A stretch of DNA of 64,000 nucleotides from CAVXNB01 sp963763085 (lineage in GTDB: Bacteria; Actinomycetota; Acidimicrobiia; Acidimicrobiales; Bog-793): contig CAVXNB010000008.1 of the NCBI GenBank assembly GCA_963763085.1, positions 496,001 through 560,000 on the forward strand, read 5' to 3'. The position numbers were made by a program, and so were the translations under genes. Positions 26,192 through 35,168 of the stretch are shown here, piece by piece; within the stretch, counting starts at the first letter, position 1, and each line of letters opens with the position of its first letter. The notes below the pieces were generated by a model. The model saw only the letters and a list, made by a program, of their open reading frames with translations, had not been told where the DNA came from and did not search any database.

Positions 26192-27000
26192 CGGGCGAGC
26201 GTCCCGAGGTCGACGACCACCTCTGATCCGGTCATGTACCTCCCGTCGTCGGACGCGATGAATGCCACGGCCGCCGCAACGTTCTCGGGCTCGGTGAGCG
26301 TTGCCGGCAGCGCATTCATGAACATCGAGCCGAGAGCAGGATTCGCCTGCACGGAGGCGACCAGGGTCTGATCGAGCCCCATCGGTGTGGCGACCGCGTT
26401 CGGCATCAGGATCATGACGCGGATGTTGTACTGCCCGAGCTCGTTGGCCAACGTCTTCGCCATCCCGGAGATCGCGTGCTTGGAGGCCACATAGTGCCCG
26501 AGCCAGGGCATCCCACGGATGCCGCCCACCGAGCTCGTCACGATGATGCTGCCACCCTCACCTTGGCGGATCAGGATGGGAACGGTCGCCTTGAGCGTGT
26601 GCCATGTGCCGACGACGTTGACGTCGATCATCGTGCGGAACTGCTCCTCGGTGAGCTCCCACAAGAAACCGTAGGAGCAAATGCCGGCGTTTGCGACGAC
26701 CACGTCGAGGCGACCGAGCGCCTCCACGCCGCGATCGACCGAGGCCTGCAGGCCGTCCATGTCCCTCGTGTCGGCCTGAAAGCTGACGATCCGGCGTCCA
26801 AGCTCCTCGACGGCTCGAACGGTCTCGGCGAGGTCATCTTTCGCGGCGCCCTCGTAGCTCACCGTGGGAAGCGGCTCGCAGATGTCGATGGCGATGACGT
26901 CGGCTCCCTCTTGAGCCAGCCGAATCGCCTCTGCCCTCCCCTGACCGCGTGCTGCACCGGTGATGAGCGCGACTTTGCCTTTGAAGCGCTGCTCCATCAT
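26188..27000 (-). CDS. SDR oxidoreductase, mycofactocin-coupled type (2)
   Basis: 270 residues from the ATG at 27000, preceded by AGGAGG; an in-frame extension upstream lacks a ribosome site. Shares with the SDRs at 22482 and 39648 the block KGKVALITGAARGQGRAEA, EGADVIAIDICEP and the acidic insertion (KDDLAETVRAVEELGRR). Catalytic Ser (VTSSVGG) and YVASK are present. It is divergent from the thiolase-mutase operon with a 189-bp spacer and convergent with the flavin monooxygenase. Confidence 0.9.
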   Translation of the reverse strand: MMEQRFKGKVALITGAARGQGRAEAIRLAQEGADVIAIDICEPLPTVSYEGAAKDDLAETVRAVEELGRRIVSFQADTRDMDGLQASVDRGVEALGRLDVVVANAGICSYGFLWELTEEQFRTMIDVNVVGTWHTLKATVPILIRQGEGGSIIVTSSVGGIRGMPWLGHYVASKHAISGMAKTLANELGQYNIRVMILMPNAVATPMGLDQTLVASVQANPALGSMFMNALPATLTEPENVAAAVAFIASDDGRYMTGSEVVVDLGTLAR

Positions 27001-27047
27001 GCGACCTCCTGTCGGTGTCTCTTGACGATTGGAGTCACCGGCAGTTA

Positions 27048-27058
27048 CCATAGTGTGG
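27048..27058. promoter_or_regulatory. Candidate operator, CCACA-N-TRTRG type (site C)
   Basis: CCATAGTGTGG (reverse complement CCACACTATGG) lies between the divergent SDR (27000) and thiolase (27190) genes. Confidence 0.35.
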
Positions 27059-27189
27059 AACGAAGATCGACATCATGGAGTCGAGATATCCCGGGCACAC
27101 ATGTGGCGGAGACCTCTGGGGGATCTGAGCGAGCCTTTTCGTCAGGTTGCGGTCTTCGGCGGCGAGCCATGCAGCGAGGGACTGATTGA

Positions 27190-28377
27190 ATGGAAGCGCC
27201 CATCGTTCACGTGGCCGGTTACGCCAGGTCGCCGTTCGGGAAATTCGGCGGTGCCCTCCGGACGCTGACACTTCCGGAGCTCGGCGCCCACTCCGTGGCA
27301 GCCGCTCTCCGGCGATCCGGCGTCGACCCCGACCGGGTCGACGAGGTTGCGATCGGGGTCAACTTTCCCGGTAGCGACCGATCGATCGCGAGGCAGGTGC
27401 AGCTGCGTGCCGGCATCCCTGACGATCGGACCTCGTACACGGTCGACCGCGCATGCTGTTCGTCCCTGACGGCCATCAACATGGCGAGCAGGGGCATTCG
27501 CAGCGGTGAGATCGGGCTCGCGGTCGCCGGCGGAGTGGAGAACCTCAGCCGTGTTCCGTACTTCCTTGAATCCGCTCGGTTCGGCCGGCGGCTCGGGGAC
27601 ATCGTTCTCGCCGACCAGCTCGTCGTCTCGTGTCCGTACTCGGGCGTGGCCCGTGCGGTCCAGGCCTCGAACGAGGCTGCAATACACGGGATCGGTCGAC
27701 AAGAGCAGGACGAGTGGGCCTGCCGCAGCCAGGAGCGCTACGCCGCCGCCCACGCGCGGCACTTCTTCGAGGACGAGATCGAGCCCGTCTCGATGGCTGA
27801 CGCCGATGGCTCGGAGGTGACCCTCGACCACGACGAAGTCCCCAGACCCGAGACGTCGGTGGAGGTCCTGGGCCGGCTTCCGACCGTCAATGGGAGTGCG
27901 ACGGTGACGGCTGGGAACGCGCCCGATCTCAGCTCGGGCTCGGCGGTCCTCGTGCTGCAGGGCGGCCGAACCGGCCGCGGCGCGAGCGATGCCCGCATCA
28001 TCGGCTGGTCGGCGGCCGCCGGTGATCCGCAGCGCATCGCCTCCATGCCCGCCGTAGCCGGGCAACTAGCCCTGAAGCAGGCCGGCCTGACGCTTGGCGA
28101 CATCGATGTCCTCGAGATCAACGAGGCATTTGCCGCAGTTCCGCTCGTGTCGACGCTCGTGCTTGCGTCAGGTGACAGGAGTGAGGCGATGCGCCTGCGC
28201 GAGCGCACCAACGTCAACGGAGGGGCGGTGGCCGTCGGGCACCCGACGGGCGCAACGGCGGCGCGACTCGTGATGACGGCCATCTCCGAGCTCCGCCGGC
28301 GAGGCGGGGGCACCGGGCTCGTGAGCATCTGCGGAGGGATCGGCGAGGCCGAGGCAGTGGTGGTCCACGTTGGATAG
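27190..28377 (+). CDS. Thiolase family acetyl-CoA acyltransferase
   Basis: 395 residues, ATG start. Full set of thiolase residues: nucleophile Cys89 in DRACCSSL, NEAFAAVP, GGAVAVGHPTGATAAR with the catalytic His, and a second Cys in SICGGIGEA. Degradative thiolases cleave 3-ketoacyl-CoA with CoA. It heads a plus-strand operon and overlaps the mutase gene by 8 bp, so the pathway likely combines chain shortening with carbon-skeleton rearrangement. Confidence 0.94.
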   Translation: MEAPIVHVAGYARSPFGKFGGALRTLTLPELGAHSVAAALRRSGVDPDRVDEVAIGVNFPGSDRSIARQVQLRAGIPDDRTSYTVDRACCSSLTAINMASRGIRSGEIGLAVAGGVENLSRVPYFLESARFGRRLGDIVLADQLVVSCPYSGVARAVQASNEAAIHGIGRQEQDEWACRSQERYAAAHARHFFEDEIEPVSMADADGSEVTLDHDEVPRPETSVEVLGRLPTVNGSATVTAGNAPDLSSGSAVLVLQGGRTGRGASDARIIGWSAAAGDPQRIASMPAVAGQLALKQAGLTLGDIDVLEINEAFAAVPLVSTLVLASGDRSEAMRLRERTNVNGGAVAVGHPTGATAARLVMTAISELRRRGGGTGLVSICGGIGEAEAVVVHVG

Positions 28378-30040
28378 CGGCGACGATCCGGATCTCCGCA
28401 CCGCCCTCGGTGCGTGGGAGTCGAAGCACGAGGATCGTCTCGGCCCGGGAGATGCCGGCGGCGAGACACTGTCGGGCCTCGAGGTCAAGGCCGTCTACAC
28501 GCCCCTCGACGCGCCGGACGCGGATGCCTACCTGCGCCAGCTCGGGTTCCCAGGGGAACCGCCGTTTACGCGGGGCGTGCTGCCCGGGATGTACCGGGAA
28601 CGCCTCTGGGTAATGGGCCAGTATTCGGGGGTTGCGAGCGCGACCGAGACGAACCTGCGTATCCGGTCGCTCCTCGCCCAGGGCCAGCGCGGATTCTCGA
28701 TTGCCCTTGACCTGCCCACCCAGAACGGGCTGGATTCCGATCACCCCCTCTCCAAGGGAGAAGTCGGGCGGGTCGGAGTGCCCATCGACACCTTGGCCGA
28801 CATGGAGACGATGTTGGCGGGCATCCCGCTTGACGAGGTGGCACAGATTCGCACCACGGCGAACGCCATCGGTCCGATCGCGGTCGCCCTCTTCATCGCC
28901 GCTGCAGAGTCGCTCGGGTTCTCGCCCAACAGCTTTCGGGTCCTGCTCCAGAACGACGTGCTGAAGGAGTACCTCGCCCGCGGGACCTACGTCTTCCCCC
29001 CGCGCCCGGCGCTCAAGTTCGCCGTCGACGTCGTCGAGTACTGCTCCATCAATTTGCCGGAGTGGAAGCCCATCGAATTCTGCGGCTACCACATCCGCGA
29101 CTCGGGGGCCACCGCCGTCCAGGAAGTGGCGATCGCGCTTGCGAACGGGATCGAGTACATCAACGCCTCACTCGAGCGCGGGTTGGACATCGATGCGTTC
29201 GCGCCGTCGATCTACCTGTTCCTGTCCGCTCACCTTGACGTCTTCGAGGAGGTCGCCAAGTTCCGCGCCGCTCGGCGGATGTGGCACAAGCTCCTCAAGT
29301 CCCGCTTCAACGCAAAGAACCCCGACAGCCTGAGCGCCAATATCTTCTGCTACACGCTCGGCAGTCCCCAGACGGCACAGGAGCCTCTGAACAACATCGT
29401 CCGGATCGCCTACCAGTCGATGGCCGCCGTCCTCGGTGGCGTCCAGACACTCGCCACGTCTTCCTACGACGAGGCGCTGGGGCTGCCGTCGGTGGACGCG
29501 GTCCGAATCGCGCTTCGCACGCAGCAGATACTGGCATTCGAGACCGGCGTGGCCCGGACGGCCGATCCGTTGGGCGGCTCCTATTTCGTCGAGAGCCTCA
29601 CCGACGAGTTCGAAGAGGCCGCCTGGGCGTACATGTCACGAATCGAAGCCGAAGACGGGGCGCTCTGCGCGTTGGAGTCCGGGTGGCTGCACGGAGAGCT
29701 CGAGGCGCAGGCCTATCGGCACCAGGTTGCCGTCGACTCCGGGGACCATGTGGTCGTCGGAGTCAACCGGTTCACGGTCGACTCGGCGTCGTCCGGGGCC
29801 TCGGCGCTGACCGCGAATCTGCAGACCGAGAAGGAGCAGGTTCAACGGCTGGACGAGGTCAAGCGGACCAGAAGCGCCGAGCGTGTCCGCAGCTCTCTCG
29901 AGCAGCTCGACAAGGTCGCCGACGCCGGCGAGAACACGATCCCGGCCCTGCTCGAGGCCGTCCGTGCGTACGCGACCGTCGGCGAGATCTGTGACGTCCT
30001 GGCGAGTAGGTGGGGGAGATTCGATGACCACCATCGCTGA
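28370..30040 (+). CDS. Acyl-CoA mutase large subunit (methylmalonyl-CoA mutase family), no B12 domain
   Basis: 556 residues, TTG start. The substrate-binding TIM barrel is complete (MYRERLWVMGQYSG, IALDLPTQNGLDSDHP, EFCGYHIRDSGATA, RTADPLGGSYFVE) but the C-terminal cobalamin domain of methylmalonyl-CoA mutase is absent, as in isobutyryl-CoA and 2-hydroxyisobutyryl-CoA mutase large subunits. Aligning from memory to Propionibacterium mutase, Tyr89, Arg207 and His244 are kept (Tyr85, Arg204, His241 here) but Thr85, Arg87 and Phe117 become Val81, Gly83 and Leu113. Loss of Arg87 argues against methylmalonyl-CoA. No small B12 subunit gene is in the window. Substrate unknown. Confidence 0.92.
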   Translation: MDSGDDPDLRTALGAWESKHEDRLGPGDAGGETLSGLEVKAVYTPLDAPDADAYLRQLGFPGEPPFTRGVLPGMYRERLWVMGQYSGVASATETNLRIRSLLAQGQRGFSIALDLPTQNGLDSDHPLSKGEVGRVGVPIDTLADMETMLAGIPLDEVAQIRTTANAIGPIAVALFIAAAESLGFSPNSFRVLLQNDVLKEYLARGTYVFPPRPALKFAVDVVEYCSINLPEWKPIEFCGYHIRDSGATAVQEVAIALANGIEYINASLERGLDIDAFAPSIYLFLSAHLDVFEEVAKFRAARRMWHKLLKSRFNAKNPDSLSANIFCYTLGSPQTAQEPLNNIVRIAYQSMAAVLGGVQTLATSSYDEALGLPSVDAVRIALRTQQILAFETGVARTADPLGGSYFVESLTDEFEEAAWAYMSRIEAEDGALCALESGWLHGELEAQAYRHQVAVDSGDHVVVGVNRFTVDSASSGASALTANLQTEKEQVQRLDEVKRTRSAERVRSSLEQLDKVADAGENTIPALLEAVRAYATVGEICDVLASRWGRFDDHHR

Positions 30041-31547
30041 GCTCGTCGAGCGCGCGAGCCGACGATTCGCGCAACGGACCGCCGTCGTCGACGGCGATCG
30101 CCGGCTGACCTTCGCCGAGGTCGGCGACCGCTCGAGTCGGTTGGCCAATGCGCTCGGGGCACTCTCGCCGGGCTCGGGCTCGAGGGCTGCGATCCTCATG
30201 GGCAACCGGCTCGAATTCGTCGAGATCGACTTCGCCATCGCGCGGGCCGGCAAGGTCAAGGTTCCCATCAACCCCCGGCTGACCGATGCCGAACGGAGCT
30301 ACATGCTCTCGAACTGCGGGGCCGACGTGCTGTTCACCGAACGGTCAGAGCGGGAACGCGTCGAGTCCATGCGCTCTGGGCTGCCGGACCTCGAACACGT
30401 CGTCGTGGTCGACGAGCCCGACTCGTACGGGGATCTTCTGGCGAGCGCCAGCGCGCTCCGGCCATCGGTTGCGATCGACCCGGACGATCCGAGCATGATC
30501 CTGCACACCTCGGGCACCACCGGCCGTCCCAAAGGTGCCACGACGTCCCAGCGCGCCCGCGTCTCGTCGGCGCTGAACATGCTGCTCGACGAGTTCAGCG
30601 CCGACGAACGAGACGGCATGGTGCACGTCGCCCCGATGTCGCACGGGTCCGGATCGAAGATCCTCGCCTACTTCATGCGCGGTGCCCGGAACATCACCCT
30701 CGCCAAGTTCGATCCAGGCTCGTTTTTCGAGGCGGTGTCGTCTTCGGGGGGGACGAGCACGTTCGTCGTGCCGACGATGATCCGGATGCTGCTGGACTCC
30801 CCGCACTGCACGCCCGCCAGTGTGGCGGGCATCCGCAACATCACCTACGGGGGAGCGCCCATGCCGGTCGCGCTCGCGGAAGAGGCGATGAGCGTGTTCG
30901 GGGCTGTGCTCACCCAGGTGTACGGGTCGTGCGAGGCTCCCCATCCGGTCACTGTGCTCTCGCAGAAGGAGCACGCAGCCGATGGGCACGCGCAACTGGG
31001 CTCGTCCGGTTTTCCCGCCACCGGCGTCCAGATCCGCGTCGTCGACAAGCAGGGCCAGGACGTCACCGCCGGCGAGCCCGGCGAGCTGTGGATCCGTGGT
31101 TCGAACGTGATGTCCGGGTACTGGCGCGACCCGGACGCGACCGGGCAGGTCTTCACTGACGGGTGGTACCGGAGCGGGGATGTCGCCGCGTTGTCGGAGT
31201 CGGGGCTCATGACCATCGTCGGACGTGAGCGGGACATGCTCATCTCCGGGGGGCTGAACGTCTACCCGGCCGAGGTCGAGGCCGTGCTGCACCGGCATCA
31301 GGGGATCAGCGAAGCGGCGGTGTTCGGTGTCCCCGATGCGCTCTGGGGGGAGGTCGTCGCGGCGGCGATCGTGACGCGTGAAGGGAGCACGGCCAGCGAA
31401 GCCGACATCCTGCGTCACTGCACCGGTTCACTGGCGGGCTACAAGCTGCCGCGTCGGATCATCTTCGTCGACGCGTTGCCGAAGGGCAGCACCGGAAAGG
31501 TGTCCAAGGTGGAGCTGGCGGAGATGGCAGCGCGAGGAAGGGGCTGA
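30024..31547 (+). CDS. AMP-dependent acyl-CoA ligase 2
   Basis: 507 residues from the ATG at 30024, which has GGGGGAG upstream and overlaps the mutase stop by 17 bp. Motifs: A3 LHTSGTTGRPKGA, A5 QVYGSCEAPH, A7-A8 YRSGDVAALSESG and RERDMLISGGLNVYPAEVE, A10 KGSTGKVSKVEL. Likely a medium-chain or aromatic acid:CoA ligase. Tight coupling to the mutase suggests it makes the acid into the CoA ester that the mutase or thiolase uses. Confidence 0.93.
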   Translation: MTTIAELVERASRRFAQRTAVVDGDRRLTFAEVGDRSSRLANALGALSPGSGSRAAILMGNRLEFVEIDFAIARAGKVKVPINPRLTDAERSYMLSNCGADVLFTERSERERVESMRSGLPDLEHVVVVDEPDSYGDLLASASALRPSVAIDPDDPSMILHTSGTTGRPKGATTSQRARVSSALNMLLDEFSADERDGMVHVAPMSHGSGSKILAYFMRGARNITLAKFDPGSFFEAVSSSGGTSTFVVPTMIRMLLDSPHCTPASVAGIRNITYGGAPMPVALAEEAMSVFGAVLTQVYGSCEAPHPVTVLSQKEHAADGHAQLGSSGFPATGVQIRVVDKQGQDVTAGEPGELWIRGSNVMSGYWRDPDATGQVFTDGWYRSGDVAALSESGLMTIVGRERDMLISGGLNVYPAEVEAVLHRHQGISEAAVFGVPDALWGEVVAAAIVTREGSTASEADILRHCTGSLAGYKLPRRIIFVDALPKGSTGKVSKVELAEMAARGRG

Positions 31548-31549
31548 CT

Positions 31550-32170
31550 ATGACTCAGGAGGGTTACGCCAAGGACCACCTGCTGTTCTATCCCGGCGCA
31601 GGGCTGTCCGCCTCGGAGCGCGATCGCATGGAGCGGTACGACATCTCGATCGCGGAGGTGACGGTCGATCATCTCGTCTACAGCATGGGCAGGCAGATCG
31701 AGAACAATTTCCAGTCCTTCTACACCGTTGCCGAGGAGCTCGTCGGCAAGGAGTCCGCTCTGGCCATCGCCCGCGAGATAGGCCGGCGGTACGGCGGCCA
31801 GGGTTATGCGAAGTTACTCAAGGCCCAGGGCCGGGAGGGCCGAGGTGAGCCTCGGATGATGGCGCTGTACCAGGACCTCGTGCACTCGATCCGGGGCCCG
31901 AAGCACGCGTCAGCGCTGTTCGCCGAGTATGACGACACGAGATGCGTGGTTCGCAGGGACCATTGCATCTACTTCAGCGAGGAGAACCCGAGGAACGGCC
32001 CGTACACCGAGGCGTTCGAGGCCGGATGCTTCGAGGGGTACGTCGCTGCGGACGACAACCTGCTGGCCGTCGAGGTGAAGCACTGCCGGTTCCAAGGGGC
32101 CGAGGGATGCGAGCAGCACTGGGTCTTCAAGCCGGCGGGGGAGCGGCTCGCACCGATCACCAGCGCGTGA
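31550..32170 (+). CDS. Unknown protein with C-terminal Cys/His cluster
   Basis: 206 residues, ATG 2 bp after the ligase stop, so part of the thiolase-mutase-ligase operon. The N-terminal half is helical (SMGRQIENNFQSFYTVAEEL). The C-terminal half has conserved-looking Cys and His residues: DTRCVVRRDHCIYF, FEAGCFEGYV and VKHCRFQGAEGCEQHWVF. The final C-x8-C-x2-H pattern is reminiscent of V4R-like or L-2-amino-thiazoline-4-carboxylate hydrolase-like proteins, but I do not recognise it firmly. A metal-binding or small-molecule-binding accessory protein is possible. Confidence 0.6.
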   Translation: MTQEGYAKDHLLFYPGAGLSASERDRMERYDISIAEVTVDHLVYSMGRQIENNFQSFYTVAEELVGKESALAIAREIGRRYGGQGYAKLLKAQGREGRGEPRMMALYQDLVHSIRGPKHASALFAEYDDTRCVVRRDHCIYFSEENPRNGPYTEAFEAGCFEGYVAADDNLLAVEVKHCRFQGAEGCEQHWVFKPAGERLAPITSA

Positions 32171-32191
32171 GGGCCTGCGTGTGAACTTGCC

Positions 32192-32212
32192 GCCGGCGCT
32201 ACCGGCGCCGGC
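32192..32212. terminator. Possible bidirectional hairpin between convergent genes
   Basis: GCCGGCGC (32192-32199) and GCGCCGGC (32205-32212) form an 8-bp stem with a 5-nt loop, between the end of the plus-strand gene at 32170 and overlapping the last codons of the minus-strand ligase. No T-tract follows on either strand. Confidence 0.4.
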
Positions 32213-33791
32213 CGGAGCCGCGGTCGTAATGGTGCGCGGCTAGCGCGCCCTCCAATTTGTACTTCTCGACCCGGCCGCTCGGCGTCTTCGGCAGCTCTGC
32301 CACCTCCTCGTAGAAACGTGGAACCATGAACGCCGGCAGCCTCTTCTCACAGAATTGGGCGACCTCGTGAAGGTCGAGCGAAGCGACCTCCTCCCGGGAG
32401 ACGAGCACGACGCGGAGATCGTCTTCTCCGACCTCCGAGGGGTGAGCGAGGGCGGCGACGTCGGAGACGCCCGGGTGCGTGCGGAGGAACTCCTCGATTT
32501 CCCACGCCGAGATGTTCTGGCCACGCCTGCGGATCACGTCCTTGTTGCGACCTTGGTAGAAGAAATATCCGTCGGCGTCGCGGCGGGCGAGATCGCCGGT
32601 GTGGAACCACAGATCGCGGAACGCCACGGCCGTCATCTCGGCCTTGTTGAGGTATCCGAGCATGAGACTGGCCGGCTCGCGTGGCCGGAGCAGGATCTCG
32701 CCGGTCTCACCCACAGGCACGTCACAGCCGTTCGCATCTCCGAGGCGGATCTCCCAGTCGTCCGACACGCGGCCGCATGAGCCTGGCACGACAGGGTCGT
32801 CGAGACGGTTGTAGATGGCGTTGCCGGCCTCGGTGAGCCCGTAGCTCTCGATCAGCTTGACGCCGAAACGCTCCTCGAAGTCGGGGTCGTGTTGGGCGTT
32901 GAACATGCAACGCAGCGGGTTGTCCCGGTCCTCGCTCCGCACCGGTGCTTGCGCCAGCATCTTCGGAATGCTGAAGACGCAGTGCGCGACGGTCGCGTTG
33001 TGCGCCCGGACGTCGTCCCAGAAGGAGCTGACACTGAACTTGTCGCGCAGCGCGATGCTCGACCCGACGAGCGCAACTGAGAGCACGCCTCGGAGCAGGC
33101 CCATCGAGTAGAAGAGCGGAAGCGGCGAATACAGCGTGTCGCTGGAGGTGAAGTTGCAGATGCGAAGCACTTCGACGGCCTTCGTCAGGGCGTGGCCGTT
33201 GCTGATCATGATGCCCTTGGAAGGTCCCGTTGTCCCCGACGAGTAGACGACGCAGTGCAGATCGTTGTGGGAGACCGCCGGCGAAGCACCCGGCGGGTCG
33301 AGGGCGTGGCCGTTCCTGACCGCCCCGATCGCAGCAACCTCGATCCGTGCAAAGCGGCCCGCCCAGCGATCGGCGGTGGAGGCGTCGCCCGGCACGAGGA
33401 CCGTCTGCAGGTGTGAAAGCAGGTCTTCGGATTCGAGCAGTGCCGGCAGGAACTCCTCGTCGGCGATCAGCACCCGGCACCCAGCATCGTTCAGGACGTA
33501 CTCGAGCATGTGGCCGCGAAACGCGGTGTTCACGAGCACGACGGCCGCGCCCCGAGTTGCGATGCCGAAGTACAGCTCGACGTACTCGATCGAATTGGGC
33601 AGCATGAGCCCCACGAGCTCCGAGCGTTCCACGCCGATCCGGGCAAGCGATGCGGCGTGCTCGAGGGCGTTGCGATGGACTCTGTCATAGCTCGCCACCT
33701 CGCTGCCGAACCGGATGAAGGGCTTGTCGCCGTCGGTGTGGGCGCGTCGCGAGAGCACGTCGCGCACGATGAGCTCGTCGAGGGCCAACAC
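32199..33791 (-). CDS. AMP-dependent acyl-CoA ligase 3 (CaiC-like)
   Basis: 530 residues, GTG start directly adjoining the PrpD stop codon. Motifs: A3 YSSGTTGPSKGIM, A5 ESYGLTEAGN, A7 FHTGDLARRDADGY, A8 GRNKDVIRRRGQNISAWEIE and A10 LPKTPSGRVEKYKL. The RRGQNISAWEIEE form is typical of crotonobetaine/carnitine-CoA ligase relatives. Last gene of a five-gene minus-strand operon (cyclase, thiolase, DUF35, PrpD, ligase). Confidence 0.93.
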   Translation of the reverse strand: MLALDELIVRDVLSRRAHTDGDKPFIRFGSEVASYDRVHRNALEHAASLARIGVERSELVGLMLPNSIEYVELYFGIATRGAAVVLVNTAFRGHMLEYVLNDAGCRVLIADEEFLPALLESEDLLSHLQTVLVPGDASTADRWAGRFARIEVAAIGAVRNGHALDPPGASPAVSHNDLHCVVYSSGTTGPSKGIMISNGHALTKAVEVLRICNFTSSDTLYSPLPLFYSMGLLRGVLSVALVGSSIALRDKFSVSSFWDDVRAHNATVAHCVFSIPKMLAQAPVRSEDRDNPLRCMFNAQHDPDFEERFGVKLIESYGLTEAGNAIYNRLDDPVVPGSCGRVSDDWEIRLGDANGCDVPVGETGEILLRPREPASLMLGYLNKAEMTAVAFRDLWFHTGDLARRDADGYFFYQGRNKDVIRRRGQNISAWEIEEFLRTHPGVSDVAALAHPSEVGEDDLRVVLVSREEVASLDLHEVAQFCEKRLPAFMVPRFYEEVAELPKTPSGRVEKYKLEGALAAHHYDRGSGRRR

Positions 33792-35168
33792 TTAGACTCC
33801 GCTGCTTGCCAGAAGCGCAGCCAACATGGCGATGTCGGGTACCTCCTCGAGGTGCAACACGGTCGACACGAGCTCATCGAAGCGGCCTTGGCCCAGGAAC
33901 CCTTCGCTGCACTCGCGCGCCTTCTCCACCACCTCGGCATCCGTCAGGGGGCGCTCGGGATACCCCTTCGGGATGTCAACCCGCGCCGTGAGCTCGCGCC
34001 CGTCCCGAAGCCGGACCGTGACGACCGAAGGAAAGTAGGCGAGATTGACCGGGATCGAGTCGTCCACCACGACCTCGACCCGTTCCATGACGGGCACGAG
34101 CCGGGGATCGGCCGCGCGGTCGTCGCGGTACTGTGCGAGTCCGCCCCGCCCGTCCAACAGGCAGACCGCGACGCTGTACTCCATGCTGAACTTGCCTTCC
34201 AGCCCGCTCTGGGTCACATGGTGCACGAGAATGTTCGGGATCAGCCGGTTGACGCGGCACTCGATTCCGAGCACGTCCTCGGGCGAGAACGGATCGGATT
34301 CGAGGAGCTCGAGGAGCGCATCCTGGGCGGAGTGGATCGCTCCACAACACGCGAAGCGCTTCAGGGCGATCCCGGACTCCACAACCTCAAATGGGGCGCC
34401 GGTCGCGAAAGCCTCGAAGAGATCGGGGACTCGCTCGAGGCTCGAGAACACGTCGAGGAAGCCGTTCGTACCCTCGAGGACCGAGCGGTCCGCCGTGAAC
34501 CCCTTCTCGGCGAGGCCGGCGGCCTGCAGCCCGTGGAAGGCCGCCTGGCCGGCGTGGAGCGGCTTGACCATGCTCCCGAAGTTCTTCCGGATGCTGGAGG
34601 CAGACGACGCGGCGATCCCGAGCGCGTGACGGCTCGTGTCTGCATCAAGGCCGAGGGCCCTGCAGGCGGCAATCGCGGCGCCGAGCGCGCCGACTGTCCC
34701 CGTGCTGTGCCATCCGCGCTCGTAGTGCTCCGGGTTCAGCTCACGACACAGACGCGCCTGGATCTCGAAACCGGCCACATACCCCCCGAGGAACTGCCTG
34801 CCCGACAGGTGGCGGGACTCTCCAACCGCGAGAAGCGCGGGGACCAGCGTCGCACTGGGATGGATCATGCGCATGGAGACGTCGTCAAAATCGAGCGCAT
34901 GAGCGGAGGTGCCGTTGGCCAAGGCGGCGAGCGGTGCCGAGGCGCGCAACGGTGTCCCGACGATCACGGCGTCGCGTCTGCCGCTTGTCTCTTGTGCCCA
35001 ATCCGAGACCAAACGTGCGCTGTCCGAGTCGCTGCCGGCGACGCAGCACGAGATGAGGTCGAGGATTGCGAGCTTGATCGTGTGCACCGTCGGCGGCGGC
35101 AGATCCTCGATCGTGCACGCCAGCGCGGTCCGGACCACCAATCCGGTCAGGTCCTCTCGTTCGTTCAT
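33792..35168 (-). CDS. MmgE/PrpD family protein, second copy
   Basis: 458 residues from the ATG at 35168, which overlaps the DUF35 stop by 4 bp (ATGA); upstream in-frame sequence is antisense to that gene's context and is not used. Family segments: LAILDLISCCVAGS, NGTSAHALDFDDVS, HPSATLVPALLAVGE, FACCGAIHSAQDALLE. Like the copy at 1388, the substrate is unknown. It is probably a (de)hydratase or epimerase acting on an acid in the operon's pathway. Confidence 0.9.
   Translation of the reverse strand: MNEREDLTGLVVRTALACTIEDLPPPTVHTIKLAILDLISCCVAGSDSDSARLVSDWAQETSGRRDAVIVGTPLRASAPLAALANGTSAHALDFDDVSMRMIHPSATLVPALLAVGESRHLSGRQFLGGYVAGFEIQARLCRELNPEHYERGWHSTGTVGALGAAIAACRALGLDADTSRHALGIAASSASSIRKNFGSMVKPLHAGQAAFHGLQAAGLAEKGFTADRSVLEGTNGFLDVFSSLERVPDLFEAFATGAPFEVVESGIALKRFACCGAIHSAQDALLELLESDPFSPEDVLGIECRVNRLIPNILVHHVTQSGLEGKFSMEYSVAVCLLDGRGGLAQYRDDRAADPRLVPVMERVEVVVDDSIPVNLAYFPSVVTVRLRDGRELTARVDIPKGYPERPLTDAEVVEKARECSEGFLGQGRFDELVSTVLHLEEVPDIAMLAALLASSGV

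Noticed and set aside
33792..35168. Methylcitrate-cycle gene prpD
   Set aside because: No prpB, prpC or other methylcitrate genes are nearby for either PrpD copy; the family is broad, so no gene symbol was assigned.
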